Assembly: GCF_013426205.1 (NCBI RefSeq) | Contig: NC_089422.1 | Location: 4,402,001-4,466,000 of the forward strand | Length of the DNA stretch: 64,000 bases | Direction: 5' to 3' | Source: Metarhizium brunneum | Lineage: Eukaryota; Ascomycota; Sordariomycetes; Hypocreales; Clavicipitaceae | Shown here: in pieces, positions 45,305-58,672 of the stretch | How positions within the stretch are numbered: position 1 is the first letter of the stretch | How the letters are laid out: each line of letters opens with the position of its first letter | Made by a program: the position numbers and the translations under genes | Notes under the pieces: generated by a model | The model's input: only the letters and a program-made list of their open reading frames with translations | The model's database searches: none | What the model was told of the DNA's origin: nothing

Positions 45305-47411
45305 TAACGGCTGCCGCGTTGCAACATGGTGAAACTGCTTATGTGTTTGCTTATATACAGCTCAGTCGCCTAGCCATTATGGCCATTCAGTCGCCACACG
45401 TGCATTGCCGTTGATGGCACCATAAAGCTGGCAGCAGGGGCAGTGTCCTGGTCTCGTGCAAAGATGTCATGTGTTTTAGATATTATGGCTGCACGATACA
45501 TATTTTTATACATTAATCGACTCTGCACCTCCGGCTACTGTTAATATTCAGGAGAATCATAGCGGAGGATAGAAAATTCCGTGCTGGGCATACTATGTTC
45601 TCGACCTGACGCCACCCAGCGTCCTGACAACGGTGGATTTTGAGACTCTTTGTTTCGCAGGGTCGTTGTCTTTATCTATTTTTTACTCTTTGTTCCTGAC
45701 ACCCTTTGGGTGTTTCTCATTTCTTTTTCACACTTCTCACCTTTCGCCTGCTTGAATAGGAAGCAGGAGGCTGGATCATTGTCGAATATCTGCTACTAGT
45801 TTTCGAGTTCGGGATTATATATATACCTTTATGGTGGGCTGATGGTCTGTGCGCAGAACTAAGATTCGTATTTTTGGGGAGCAACTTACATGCTACTTGA
45901 CATGAGCAAACGGTAAGGGGCGGATGAACTGTGTAAGGCGACAATGGGGCAAGGGGTGGGATATTTTGGAAATGGCGGGTAGCCTCGGTCTACATAATAT
46001 CTTACCGGAGTTGGATAGGTCAATTGACAGAGGAAATTCCACACCCGCCAGCAATTTGTTTCCTTTGAGGATGTCAACCAGCACTACACGATTATCTAAG
46101 TGAAGACAAGGTGGCCATGCCACCGGCCAAGGCGTGGATGTATTCAATACCGTGACGCTACATACATACACTGGCCTCTGCCTGAACAGTTCGGTACATC
46201 ACCGACCAGACCGGCAAGAAATTAGAAGGTTTCAGGAGACTCGAGGGGTCTGGGGTTGAGTAGTTAGTTCCTGGGTGAATAAAAGTTTCATTATCGGTGA
46301 TCAAACTCTGGGAAAACGTTAAGTGGACTACACCACGGTGTTTTTAGCTGACTGGAATTGAAACTGGACTTATTTTGGGGCAGCTTAACTGGTCAAGTAT
46401 ATTGAACATATCTGCGCGGCTGTGCCTGACGATTACTTACGCACATGCAACCACCTGACCTTTGAGAATGCGCCATTGCAAAGCTGGCATGTAAGGGTAC
46501 AGATGAAGTGATACTGAACGCATTGGGGCAATCATCGTGGATATGTGCGAACAAGAAAGCAGCGTAGTGGTAAGACTCCAAGGCATCGAATTTCCAAGGG
46601 CTATGTACAGACAGCGATACTCGAACGTGTGATCAAACTGCCCAGGCATTCTTCTCATCCAACCATTGACAAGAGTTCATACACCATTACCCTGTTGTTG
46701 GTGGCATATCGATGATTCAATCCGAAAAAGTCCCAAGTCTTCCGGTAATAACAAATAAGCCAGTCAGCCATCCATGCCCTATTAGCAGAGGATTAAACCC
46801 CGGTTTACCAATCCTGCATGTCCTGAAACAGAATGAAGCCTCCCTCCCAAGCCTCGTAGCTCCCTCTAAGCCAATTCTTCAACCTGAAGAATATAAATAT
46901 AACCCAGGACATTAAAGAGTACGCCAAAGGTATCGCTTGCGGAGAATTGTGCCACCGAAATTAAAGAAACAAAGGGGGGCAAGAAAAGGGGGGGGCTGGT
47001 AAAATAACGCCAAAACGCCGTTGCTCGGTGGTGTATCGACAATGAAACGACCTTTTTAAAACCGAGGAGAGAGCCAATAGCCCCAAGAGCAAAAAAAAGG
47101 GACACGAAATATAGGATTGTAATATCGGGACAAAAGTATGTCGTGGTAAAAATATAAATCAAATTTGAAATAAGTGCATGTATGGCCGTAGATGAAGAAA
47201 AGTCATCAAGTCGTTATATCGGTCATTCAGTTCGAATAAGAGAGAATACCCACAGGGATGGCTATGTCTTGGTGCAGTTGATCCCAGCGGCGCCGATCAA
47301 AGGGTTAGGGTAGGAGAGCCTGCAAGATGACTTGGCCAATGTTACTGTTGTAAATTGTGCCGGCCATCAGATTGCAGTCCGCCATGCCAAGGCAGCATGA
47401 CGGACGGGGTG
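45305..47411. other. 2.1-kb convergent spacer, no gene seen
   Basis: Between the stops of the Ser/Pro-rich protein gene (+) and the SAT4-like kinase gene (-). It must hold both 3' UTRs. A hydrophobic 98-codon frame on the minus strand (46866-47162) was considered and not accepted. G runs occur near 46975-46996. Confidence 0.5.
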
Positions 47412-48875
47412 TTATAGACCCTCCTCTCCAGCCTTGCATAGTTTGATTTCGCGAACCCACTCCGATTTGAGAACCTGAGCAGCTGTTAAGCGGCGGGTGG
47501 GATGGGGATCCAGAACTGAGTATATAACGTTGCGGCATCTTGCTCGATGTAGCGACTCAATGGGGCCATAGCCCTCTTCGTCACGCCGGCCCTCGAGATA
47601 TCGAGCGTAGAATTCATCCTCGTCCTTCTTGGCTACTCGCCAGAGATGACGGCCGGTCCGCATGGCCATGTAAATCACACCACAAGCCCACACGTCGACG
47701 GCGCGAGCATCGAATTCTTTGTCCGTGTACTCCTCTGGGGAGATGTATGGGGCCGAGCCACATAGTCCAGATACCATGTGAGCATCTGTTTCCCAAGCCA
47801 TCCGGAAGCATTCGCCGTTGCCGAAATCCGTGATTTTGAGGGCACCCCTTGTGGTCAGGAGAAGGTTCTCTGGCTTGAGGTCTCTGTGGGCGACGCCCAT
47901 TTCGTGGAGATACTCTACACCTCTCATCATCTGCTTGAAGAAGCAATCGGCCTCTTGAACCTCGAGCTTGCCACTTGATAGAATAAGAGTATAGAGATCG
48001 CCGCCAGAACAGAACTCCATAACTTCGCAGTAGTCGCCCTTGGCATCCTTCAGCAGGTCCAGTGTGTGAATTACGTTGGGGTGGCGCAGAGACGAAGATA
48101 TACAGAACTCGGCGGTCAGGCGCTTGCTGTACTTTTTTTCGGTTTCTTCGGGTCGTCGGCGGAACTCCTTGACGGCAAAGAGCTTTTCGCTGCCTCCAAG
48201 CTTCTTGTGGGAGATTCGAACGATACCAAAGGCTCCTCGTCCAACTACTTCCTGGCATTTGCCGTACTTCTCGACAAGGGTCGAAGACACATTGGGTCCT
48301 CCTTTGCGGTCTCCCGCCTCTTCCTTTTCTTGGCGCAGCGAGTCCACCCAGTTGGATACCAGTGAGAGGTCGCTGTCAGGAGTAGCCTCTGGCTTCTTTC
48401 CTAGTAGAGATCTCCACATGTCGGAGAGCTTTTCTTGACGTCGGCTTGACTTCAAGTGATGTTCGTGGCCACCCTGGACTTCTGAATTGCAAGCGAAGCG
48501 ACTGCCAAGGTCCTTGCCGGGGATAACCTTGGATGCATTTGACGGCGGCTTCTCAGAGAGACGCTCAGAAGAATCTTTGCGAGACGAAGCAGGGGATGAG
48601 GCGCCGTTCAAGGACGGGCCACGAGGCCTCCCAGCATGTTCGCCATTGCCGTTGTTCAGTTTGGGAAGGTCTTTACTTGCAAACATGCGGGTGAAGCGTT
48701 CCTTGACAGAGGACCTTTCGGAATGGGGCCTCAGGTGTGAAGATTCGCTCGCGGAATCGAAATCTTGAGCAATAAGACCGGGAGAATGTCTGGAACCGTC
48801 GTGGGATTTGATAGACGACGGTTTTGAGCTCTGCGCGGAACTAGGCTTTGACGAATCACCGGATGCGGCGGGCAT
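47412..48875 (-). CDS. SAT4: SAT4/HAL-type serine/threonine protein kinase
   Basis: One exon, 487 residues from ATG 48875 (MPAASGDSSKPSSAQ). The N-terminal 190 residues are Ser-rich and disordered. The kinase domain spans about 203-480. It has a glycine loop GRGAFGIV, catalytic HRDLKPENLLL (about 326-336), a modified activation segment TDFGNGECFRMAWE, GLCGSAPYISPEEY, and the HAL-family ending RNVIYSVLDPHPTRRLTAAQVLKSEWVREI. This group (yeast Sat4/Hal4, Hal5) controls potassium uptake through Trk transporters and salt tolerance. The frame stays open for 166 codons upstream to an ATG at 49373, but that leader is Leu/Pro/Cys-rich and resembles translated 5' UTR, so the 48875 start is preferred. 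Confidence 0.88.
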   Translation of the reverse strand: MPAASGDSSKPSSAQSSKPSSIKSHDGSRHSPGLIAQDFDSASESSHLRPHSERSSVKERFTRMFASKDLPKLNNGNGEHAGRPRGPSLNGASSPASSRKDSSERLSEKPPSNASKVIPGKDLGSRFACNSEVQGGHEHHLKSSRRQEKLSDMWRSLLGKKPEATPDSDLSLVSNWVDSLRQEKEEAGDRKGGPNVSSTLVEKYGKCQEVVGRGAFGIVRISHKKLGGSEKLFAVKEFRRRPEETEKKYSKRLTAEFCISSSLRHPNVIHTLDLLKDAKGDYCEVMEFCSGGDLYTLILSSGKLEVQEADCFFKQMMRGVEYLHEMGVAHRDLKPENLLLTTRGALKITDFGNGECFRMAWETDAHMVSGLCGSAPYISPEEYTDKEFDARAVDVWACGVIYMAMRTGRHLWRVAKKDEDEFYARYLEGRRDEEGYGPIESLHRARCRNVIYSVLDPHPTRRLTAAQVLKSEWVREIKLCKAGEEGL

Positions 48876-49570
48876 TTTCGAAGTAGCAGCGCAGCAGCAC
48901 TGACGTAGCGCCGTAGGTTGAGTGGCGAGTTTCGCTGTCACTGTCGCAGGCGCAAGGAACTGCGTGCGGCAGCGGCGGGCACTTGCGGGTTGAAGAGAGA
49001 GGTCAACAGTGGCGATATAAAAAGTGGTTGCGACAGGTCCCAAGGAAAAACAAGATCGAGGCCGGGGTGTAAAGGAGCAGAGTAAGAGCAAGAAGAAGAA
49101 TTGAGATGCAACGATGAACTGGAATGCTCCAAGATTATGGCAGCGGCCAAGGCGAACAAAGACAAAGCGAATTAAACACAAACGGCCTCTCCCAAATGAC
49201 GAGTAGGTTGGTGGCGGTGGCAGGCGGAGGCAGGCGGTGGCAGGTACTAGCAGCAAGTCGTGGCCGCGGCCGGGTTGGCTTGTGACTTGAAGGCGGGTGG
49301 GTGTCGGCGATGACAAAGCCGGGTCGGGGTGAAGGACGTGGTTCGAGGTCCAGGGCGAGGCGCGAGTCAGCAAGGCAGAGGCGACGGCGAGGTGACGGAC
49401 GGCGACGCCAAGAGCCGGAGAGTGAGACGCTGGAACGGAAGACGAGAGGGCCAGAGGCAGATCAAACTCGCGCGCGGCGGGGGTTGAGTGAATAGGACGT
49501 GATTGGGACTGCAGTCAATGGTTTGGCGTCGGGTCAGGGTGTCGAGGCGGCTTGGAGGCGTCGAGGCTGT

Positions 49571-49680
49571 AGAGGGTGCAGAGGGGTGCCAGAGGGTGCC
49601 CAGAGGGTGCCCAGAGGGTGCAGACAGGGTGCAGTCAGTGTGCAGTCAGTGTGCGTACAGCGTGCAGCGTGCAGCGTGCA
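49571..49680 (+). repeat. imperfect G-rich minisatellite
   Basis: Variants of AGAGGGTGCCC repeat several times (about 49571-49625), passing into CAGTCAGTGTG and CAGCGTG units (about 49630-49680). It lies in the upstream region of the SAT4-like kinase. Confidence 0.8.
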
Positions 49681-52600
49681 AAACGAGGCGACAGGGATGC
49701 GCCAAATGTTGCAGACTCGCAGGCTCACAGGTTCGGTGGCGTCTGGGACGGCGCTGCGAGAAGGACGACAACAATATATGTACAATTGCCAAAGCGGTGG
49801 CCGGCGTTCATCAGAGAGACTGTTCAATGCCGGGGCGTGCGAGACAAAAGACGCTGCGGACCAGAGAGGGAGTGAGGCCGACTTGTACGCCCAGGCTGGT
49901 GCAGGCGATTGGTGTGCGACGTGCCCAAGTACCCAGGTACCTCTGTACCCGTGCCGACGGTAGTCGATGGCTCGATGGCCTTGGCACGACGCAAAATATA
50001 GCAGTATGAAATGATGTCTTTGTGTGTAATTTGTGCGTGTGAGGAAAAGAAAAGGGGAGAGGGGATGGAGCACCTGAGGTCAAAGGCGAAAAAGGGCGTC
50101 GAGGCTCCGTATACCACGGGGATCAGCAGCTCAGCACTGAGCCGAGGAGGGAGGAGGGCGGCCAACAGAGGCGAGTCAACCTGGAGACGGGGGTCAAGGA
50201 CGAAGGGCTGTGAGGGCGGGCGAGGGAATAAATGAGCCAGCACCAGAAAAAAAAAAGGAAAAAAAAGAAGAAAAAAAAAAAAAAGATATAATAATAGTGG
50301 GCAGAGAGGATGGCGATGGCTTGGGGAGGCTAGACTCTGGTACTGGGGAACATGGAACAAGAGCCAGTAGTGCTGGTCTTCCGAGGCGGGACGCTGGGCT
50401 GTTTTGGTCCACAGGGACACCAGAGGAACGGAATCCTCAAGCGGGCTAGTAACTTTGATTGAATGCGAGCCTCTTCAACAAGGCCAAGTCAGTCCAGATG
50501 TACGGAGTAGCTGGTCCTTCTCCGTCAGAAGCCAACCTGTCCACTTATTGACTGGTCCGTTCGCCATGCACTCGAGTAGAAAGGGAGGCTCCCACTCAAG
50601 TACTTAAATAGTTGTGCAGAGTCAAATTGAAGCCCTAAACAAGTCCAATTGTCTGGCTGCAAAGGCTCGACACCCGCGGCAGTACCCAGTACCCAGTGGC
50701 TGGAGGAAGGCCAGGGACCCTCCAAGGGCCTCTAGCGGGTCACGCCCCTCCTAAAGTCGCCAGCAGCCCTGGTACCTGGGTACCTACCTGCTGAGTACAG
50801 GCCACGGAGTACTCCGCAAGGAGCTCGGCAATGCTGCTGGGCAGCTTTTTGGCAGTCTGGTGCCAAGTGAGCCAAGGGCCCGGCTGGTCCAGTCTCAAGT
50901 AAGCTTCAATGTTCAATGTTCCAATGTCGAAGAGTCGAGCGCTTATCCAGAGCAAGGGTCGCCGTGGCCCTGTTGGCTGGCGGTGGCTTGCACACCAAGT
51001 GGAGGATGATTTACTGGAGAGGCCCAAACGGTGAACAGCTTTGTTACGGAGCCGAGTATAAGTATATTCGACAAGTACAGAGTGGTTTGCTGCTGCTGCT
51101 GCTGCTGCGGCCATGCGCAAATCCAGGCCTAGTGATGCGGATATGATGCGGAAGGACCCAGACTGAGTTATCCGTGGCATGTAAGAGGTCGCAATGATGC
51201 TCTCTTAGCTGCGGCGATGCGGTATATTCTTGTACAGTACCGAGTACGTATTGTGAATGAAAATGTTGGAATTGTAAACGTGAGCCCACTTCAACCCTCC
51301 CGCGTGGCCCATGGCGTCTTTATGTATATTTGCATTGTGCAAATACCGTCCTGGACGATACGACATGATTTCCTGCATGCCTGCATGTTTGTATGTTTGC
51401 AGACCGCATCCCATGTATTATTTGTTCCCTGTACTGCACCTACTACGTAGTTTCCTTTTTACCCTCTCTTCGCTGCGCAACCTAGTACCTGCAAGTCGCA
51501 TCATTGAAGTAACCCAACCAGGCACTCCGTACTACTTGCTCCGGTCTGCAGGAAGGCAGATCCTCTTACCCTCTAGACATTCGAATTGCTCCTCTTTGCT
51601 CTGGGCCTCTTTCCGTGTCTCGGCTGACCAACCCAGGAAGGAGCGCCTGCCGTGTGTACGGAGTACATCGGCAGATATTGTACTACTTCATACTTAGGTA
51701 CTTAAGTAAGTAAGTGTCAACTTTATCTATTCCATAATAGCGTGCGCAAGACATAAACCCTGAGAAATCTTTCTGGTTCATACTAGTATTCCTCCATACC
51801 ATACCAGCCCTTGGTTCAAGACAGGGGCAAGGCGCACCGCAACAAAAAAACAGACCACCAGAGCTAACATCAACTAAAAAAAGTATGACAGCGGCCAGAC
51901 ACCACCAAGTTCGACTTCGAATTGTCCTACATACTAGGTACTACTTGGTAGGCGGCAGAATACCCAGCAATTCGGCCATGCACCGTGACGTGACTACTCA
52001 GGACTAAAGATGCACATCTTCGCGGAGCCTCGAGGCCATTTTCACCAGAGACACCGTGCATGGATGGGTATGTATTTTGTTGTACATAGTATCATGTACA
52101 ATACTCGGTCCAATCCTCCGTACACCAGGGGAATGGCTGCCAGTCACACCTCAAATGGCCTGTCTTCATCCGCCAAGCGCCAAGAGCACCCTTGCACCCT
52201 CACGTCGACTGGGCTCAGTGAATCTTCCTTGCTATTCGCCTGCCGCCACCGACATGGTCTTGAACGATTGATGTGAATCACCATGCCACGGGTTCAATAC
52301 ACTAAGACATGTTGAGGGTCTAAGGGCATGTGCCACATCCGGCTTCCGCATCTGAGACCAACATTCTATTATTACCCATTCTGACTCTGTCACCTGCGTT
52401 CCTATCGTTTCCGCGTGGAGTCGATATGGAGTAGTAACTGCCTACCTGGAGGTAGTACTCTGTGTTCTGGCGACTAACGACCGACGGTACAGCGCGCAGC
52501 AGGGAGAAATACTCGAATCGAAATCACAAATCCAAAGTTGCCAAGCGCTCACGCTGCATCGGGCCAACCTTCCCCCCAAAAAGCCGACAAGGCACGCGCG

Positions 52601-54605
52601 GCTAGGATGTACTGTCCCCGGCACATCGAGCGGCCGCCAACCACGATTGTGACCCAGAGGAACAAAAATTGGCACAGGCACAGGTGATTATTCCTGGCCG
52701 ATATCTTGACCCGAGGGCCAAGAAACCTCTGGCGCTCTGCCAAGCCGGCTCAGCCTAGGATGGGCATTGCGGAGCACAGAAGCCACAGGGAGCCATGGGC
52801 GCCAAGACGACAGGTTTCGGCTTCGTGAAGAATATGTAGTATCAATTAATCAATTAATGGTCGAGCGGGAAAGGAAAGCATTCCTTGGACAGCACTTGAG
52901 AACCCACCACTGGTGTTCCATCAGCAGCTTTCATGTTATTATACAGGAGACGAGACGATGAGTGTCGGGCTGACCCAGCGACCAATAGGCCCACGTCTGC
53001 CCAGATGTCTTATATGTAATTCTGCAGTAAGTCAAGCCCCGTTATTTTCATACATGTACCTGTTGCGTAAACCTCATTGCTAGGACTTTGTTGGACTTTG
53101 GCCTGTGCTTGGGCAGCTTGCCGATACAAGTCTGTTGGTGTTACATTGCTCCGCGTCTTGCCAGAATACAGAATCGGAATGCCAGCTTGGCACGGCGCAG
53201 TTGCCTTTGCTTACTTGGCGGTGCGAGAAGATTCATGCTACAACTTCCGCATGTTATGTTGAGAACAGCGCATAAGAAAACTGGGGTAGTGGCCGCGTTT
53301 AGAGCGAGCTTGTTGATCCACCAGTCAGACGTGTACGCGATGTGGCGTTTTATATGCCATTACCACCGAGTCGTCTAAGCCCATCTCCGTCTCCCCCAGC
53401 AAAGGGGGACAAATCACTGGTGAGAGCGCGGGGAGCATAACAGGAACCAGACAAATGTGTTTTCAACTAGTATGTGTCTCGTCTCCTTCGTGGCCTGCAG
53501 CTGATGGGGCGTCAAATCCAGTCCACTGCCCGTAGGGCTCAGGATTCTGTAAGGCCTCATTTTTTATCTGCGCCTGCTGTACAGATAAAGTATGGGAGTC
53601 CAGCATGGTCCATGGTCTGCGCCATGACCTCGGCCTGCCCGTCATGACGGCCTGCATATTGTTCCCTAGGTGCATTGCATCTGCGCTGCGTTTGGGCTCT
53701 ATCCCAACGTTTTCAGTTCTCGTGTAGTAGTTGGCCTCACCGAGGTACAACCTGCAAGGTATCTCATACTGCGCACCCACGATAGCCATCGGGGAGCCAC
53801 GTGCTAGCCTGACAAGCTTATTTCTCATTTACTGCTTCATTCGGCCCCCTGGGTGCGTGCCACCTATTAAGCAGCACCTTGTGCAACATGTGTTATCGAG
53901 CTCAGCTGGCCTGGTGCAAGTTACCAATGCCAGATGCAACCCTGTCGGCATCGGACCGCTGACACATGGAGCTACAATACTCCAATGTGTTGGCGTACGG
54001 CCTTGGTGGATATACCAGGGTGATGGGCGGCGACCAAAATTGGCTGTGCTTAGGGGCGGTGACTGCAGTGATTAACCAGATAAAGGCAAATCTTTTCAGT
54101 TCGGGATGCGAGGAGGCCGTGGGACCCGTCGACGGACGGCGAGAGGTTGTCATTACAAATCAGCAGAATGGGTTTTCCCTCCCTTTCCCGTTTATTGTGG
54201 ACAGATGTGCGGAGGTTGAGAGAGGCTCATTACATCGGTTCATGAGGCTTAGGCTTAGGGTAAGAAGGTGATGGGTGGCCGAAAGTAGGGTCCAAAACGC
54301 GCAGCCCACGTCTTGAATCTCGGCCCTTGACATGGGCCTAGCAATCGAGCAGGCGTCTGGCGGCGAGGAACATGGGCGTGGCGCATGGCGCCTTGCTGAA
54401 TTCGTTCATTGTTGGCCTTGCCGGTTCCGTTGGTCCTTCACGGCCTGTGAACTTGTGCGCTTTGGACGTCTTTCGTGATCTGCAGCATTGACTGCTCACA
54501 GGGCAAGGTTTGTTTACGCCGTATGACTTGCCAGAACCTGCTAGGCCGGGCCAACCTGGGCGTTTATGCGGCGACGACGTCATGGAGTCTTGTTGCTCAG
54601 TGTTC

Positions 54606-54640
54606 GGTACCAGGTGCCAGGTGCCAGGTGCCAGGTGCCA
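54606..54640 (+). repeat. (GGTGCCA)n tandem repeat
   Basis: One variant GGTACCA followed by four perfect GGTGCCA units, inside the long gene-free region. Confidence 0.95.
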
Positions 54641-57600
54641 CCTGTCGGCCACTTGCTAATACATCCCAACTTCGGAGTACCTTCGAGGTAGGTACCTGCC
54701 GTTATATGCCCGCTGCCTCTTGCCCAGCCGCTTCATCTAGATCTGAAATCTGAACTGCTCAGCAACCCGGCCACCCAGCTCTATTCAGCCCGGCCCGGTT
54801 AATGAATGTGCGAGCCAGGTCGACTGGTCCATGAGATTCAAACGCACCAAGGACGCGGTCAAATTGGGCTGTCGTGGACGTCGTGGACATCGTGGGGGCC
54901 GTTTGAAGAAGGACTACTGGGGTATACGTGCCCGTCGAGCATAAGCTCACGGGTTCGTTTACGCGGAGTACTCCGTGCATGACAGAGACTTAGGTGAGCC
55001 ATTTTGGTTATCCCCAACTACTTCACAGATATAGCAAAGTTGACGCACAAAGGCCCAATAGACTTGGCAGTCTCAGCAGCCAGCTCCTATTAGCATTACC
55101 GTTCTTCGAAAATGTCGCAGCCAATTGCGGTCCAAACCTCCACCCTCACCTTTTCCACGTTGCTGGCACATGACGCTTCTCCATGCTGTACCACACCCAA
55201 GTCGCATGTTGTTGACGACAAAACCCGTCAGGTCAAACATCATTGACAGAATGGCAGCTTGGAAAATCAAGCCGGCCAATCTTGCGAGGCTTCTAACCTA
55301 CCAAGATCATCTGATCTGACATGATGAGAAGCTGCCATGCATAGACTACTATGCACCATATACGATGTATCAAGTACCGAGTCCCGACCTATTGAGTACG
55401 TGCCAGGATATTCGGCGATGGCTGAGTGTGCTGGCACAAACATGATCTTCAAACAGGAAGGAATCTGCATGTGAGCAAGCCAGGCATGGGCAGTTTGCTT
55501 CAGACCAAGAGTGATATAGGATGGACAGAATCGTGGCAATGGTAAATTTGTATCATTCCAAAGACAACGGTCCCGTCAACGGAGAAGGCCGACAAGGAAA
55601 AAGCATTATCCCAGATGCCCGCTTCAAGCGATGCCACTTACTTGGTACGCTGGTTCTCGAAGCACTTGACTTACGCCGACGCAGCCGCCAGAAGGGCTTC
55701 ATCATGCCTCACCGAGAATGGGCAATCTGTTGCAGAGTTACTATCTTTTCAGGCCTGTCAGAAACTGTCTGACAGCGTATATGCGGCTGCGGTGTTTCGA
55801 CTCGACCACCACCAAGGCTCCCAACATATCACTAGGTTTGTCCATCAACGTACTTCGTCAGCTCTTGCTGCATCCAATATGGGCATATATACGCGCCGAG
55901 GAATGATGTACAGTACGCCCAGGCCTACCTCATTGAAGACTACATACACTGGATTTCGACTTATGTCGAGCGGCTTACTTTTTACTACTACTACCTGGGT
56001 AGTTGCTAGCTGCCCTGGCTTGCAGCCGCGCTAATCAAGGCAGATGCTCATCCCACACCACCACCAACCCATTGGACAACGGGAAGCCTTCCAAGAATTA
56101 TATAATTGCCTACCCAGAGTTTTCGACGTTTGTTTTCGAAGATGAGCCATGATGTTAGAGATTACTGCCCCTCGTCATGGCGAAGACAGCCCGACTCACC
56201 CTTGCTCTACGATCTAGGAAGATGTCGAGGCTTGATAAAGTGTCAGCTGAGGCGAAGCCACATTTTCCACCTGTCCGGTAACTAGTTCTACATACGCTAC
56301 CTATGGATACTAGTAGATGTATGCACTCCGTATACTCCGTACTGCTGGGTGTTAGTATTTGGGAACAACTGACTTGTCATATTTCACTCACGAACCGGAA
56401 TCGTCGATACGTGCGTCACGCTAGTCATAGAAACTGGGCAACCTTCTATCATCACCATGGGCCTTCCATTCAATTATACGCTGAATCCCAGCATATCTCA
56501 TCAGTTCACTCTGTATCCTGCCTCGGAGCAACGAGATACGCATGCGCGGGATGCGAGAATGCGCATGTAGGCCCAGAGCCATAGTCCTAGAGCTTCTTGG
56601 CCGAGTTATTGCTCAAAGTCTTTTGCTTCGTTCTTGCTAGGAGGGTACGCGGCCAACGCGCTCCGTCAACTGAACACTCCCCCAGATAAGTTTCCGGCTA
56701 CATTTTTGACATCCCATGCCGCATATGCATGTCCCCGCCCTGGTGAGACATGAACTTCATACCACCTTCCATGCTACCGAGCTGACCTGATGGGTTGACT
56801 GCAGCAAGGCGTCCCCGTATCTGTCCTGTAGCTTTTCCCTCACCACCAACCGCCCGTCGCGGTCTAATTTCTTTTTTAAAAGCCACTGTGCGACATGACA
56901 TGTATACCGACGGCATGTCAGGCACAGTTTTCAGCTTGCTGCAAGAGCCCATCTTTGGGCGAAACCGGACAGCATATCAATTGGATTGATTTTATTGGTA
57001 TATTCGGTCTCCGGAACTGCGTGGGCAATAGCTTGCTACTCATTTAGCATTGCAAGTCACTCACTTCCTTCAGTCGATGGCGGTTTTTGTGCCAATACAT
57101 GGATTTTGCGCCCAAAACCAGCAACAGCGGAACAAACTATTCGGTCAAGCCATCCGGACCTCAATCCTATTTTGAATCCTTTCTGAACGAGTCACGGCGA
57201 AAAATAACATGTGAAGCTTGTTGGACTTGCCAGAATCATTTGATGAAACAGAGAAGGCCTTCGTGACGTGTAATCCGTCCATACAAAGTACATCGATGCA
57301 GTGCTCCTCGGCCATGGTAACTCGTACGGAGACATCTGCACCTACATCCAGTTACTCAAGTACTCCGTACCTGCTGAGGGATCCATTGAAAAGACCACGT
57401 TATCGTCGTATAACCCGGAGCTGTGGTCCGATTCCACTTGTCGGCGTCTGGCGTCGCTCAAGACAGTGTGCATGCACTGCTGCACTCCTATCTTCGAGTC
57501 ACGGTGACACAAGAACCGCAAGAATTTCCAGATACGACGAATCTCGAACCACTAAGCGTCACCAATTCAATTTGAAAACCTGAGAATGCAAACTTCCGCC

Positions 57601-58672
57601 ACCTTATTGGATATTTCTATGCTTTCTGACTAACGTTATCTAAAAATCCTGTTGTCTTGTTGTCCCTTCCTTCAATCAATAGGAACAAAGAAAACAAAAA
57701 AACCTCATGCGGCTGTTTCTTGAAAGAGCCTCACAGCCACGGTCCCATTTCAAACACCGGATATAAATAACACGAAGCACCCTGGGACCCTCGTGCTATA
57801 TTTCTCGCATCTCAGTGGTCCAGATTTCTCCGTCAGGTATGCAGGGTATCGAGGTTTTGCGGTGTGAAAGACTAGACGACTCCGGCTGCCTTGGTCTGTG
57901 ACAAGCGGCATAAACCACATCCTGATAGCAAACGTGGAACTGTTATGAGCATTAGCCCAGGTAGCTTTTGCATCGCGGGGCACGTAGGAGAACTGTCAGA
58001 AAAATGACGCGCTGTATTCTAACTGGAGGAGATGATGCTTTGGCGATACCTACATTCGCCCTTTGTTAATTGTCATGAGAAGCAAAAGCCGGTGAGATTA
58101 TGCCCGCCCCTGCAGTAGGACCACGTACAGCTGCTCAGTGTTACGATATCGCCAAGCCTGCATTCTTTGATTTGGCGACACACCCACAAGAGCTTATTTC
58201 TAGAAGAGCTTATTTCGCTAGCCATTACCGCGACGTTACGGAGTAGTGACGCCTGCTCTGCAATTCAGCTACCCGAAGCGGTGAACAGTTGGGCTGGGCA
58301 AGTAGCATCCCTTTGTTATCCTACTAATGCCGGGAGACACCATGGCTTATCAAAACTGCTCGCCACCATCGCACATTGCAACACTGCAGTGTCTTAGTAG
58401 AATGATGCCGAAAATTCCAAGTTGTTTCTTTGAAAGGTGCTCCAGTGTTGCACCTCCGGTCCAGACCTTCAGGACCAAGACCTCAGGCGTGATAATTCTG
58501 GTGCAATCGAATTGGGAAGTCGAAATTGCAAACTTGTCTCATATGCATGTTTCCTTGATGCCGAGACCGGCAGTGTTCAGATTTTTCGGAATCTATCCGA
58601 GCACGTCGCAAAATAACAGGCGAGACTGCTAAGACGATATGGAGTACACCAAGTGAACTGGGCCAGACCCTT

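Larger units (their letters stand above)
48876..58672. other. 9.8-kb region without a recognisable gene
   Basis: Between the SAT4-like start (minus strand) and the 3' end of the CaMKK gene. The section 48876 to about 50500 is the likely leader and promoter of the SAT4-like kinase, with GC-rich minisatellite-like repeats and A-rich tracts (50249-50286). Further left to right: AGGTACCT and CGGAGTACTCCG motifs (50770-50815), TACGGAGTA copies (50501, 51657, 57361, 58237), a (GGTGCCA)n repeat (54606-54640) and many short frames without conserved features. No tRNA, rRNA or transposase remnant was recognised. Confidence 0.55.

Noticed and set aside
46866..47162. 98-codon hydrophobic minus-strand frame
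   Set aside because: AT-rich convergent spacer translated as Phe/Leu/Ile; no family resemblance.
49499..50073. Several overlapping 140-180-codon frames on both strands
   Set aside because: They are translations of the minisatellite upstream of the kinase.
55615..56034. 139-codon frame on the + strand in the gene-free region
   Set aside because: Some protein-like stretches but low complexity at the end and no conserved feature; left unannotated.
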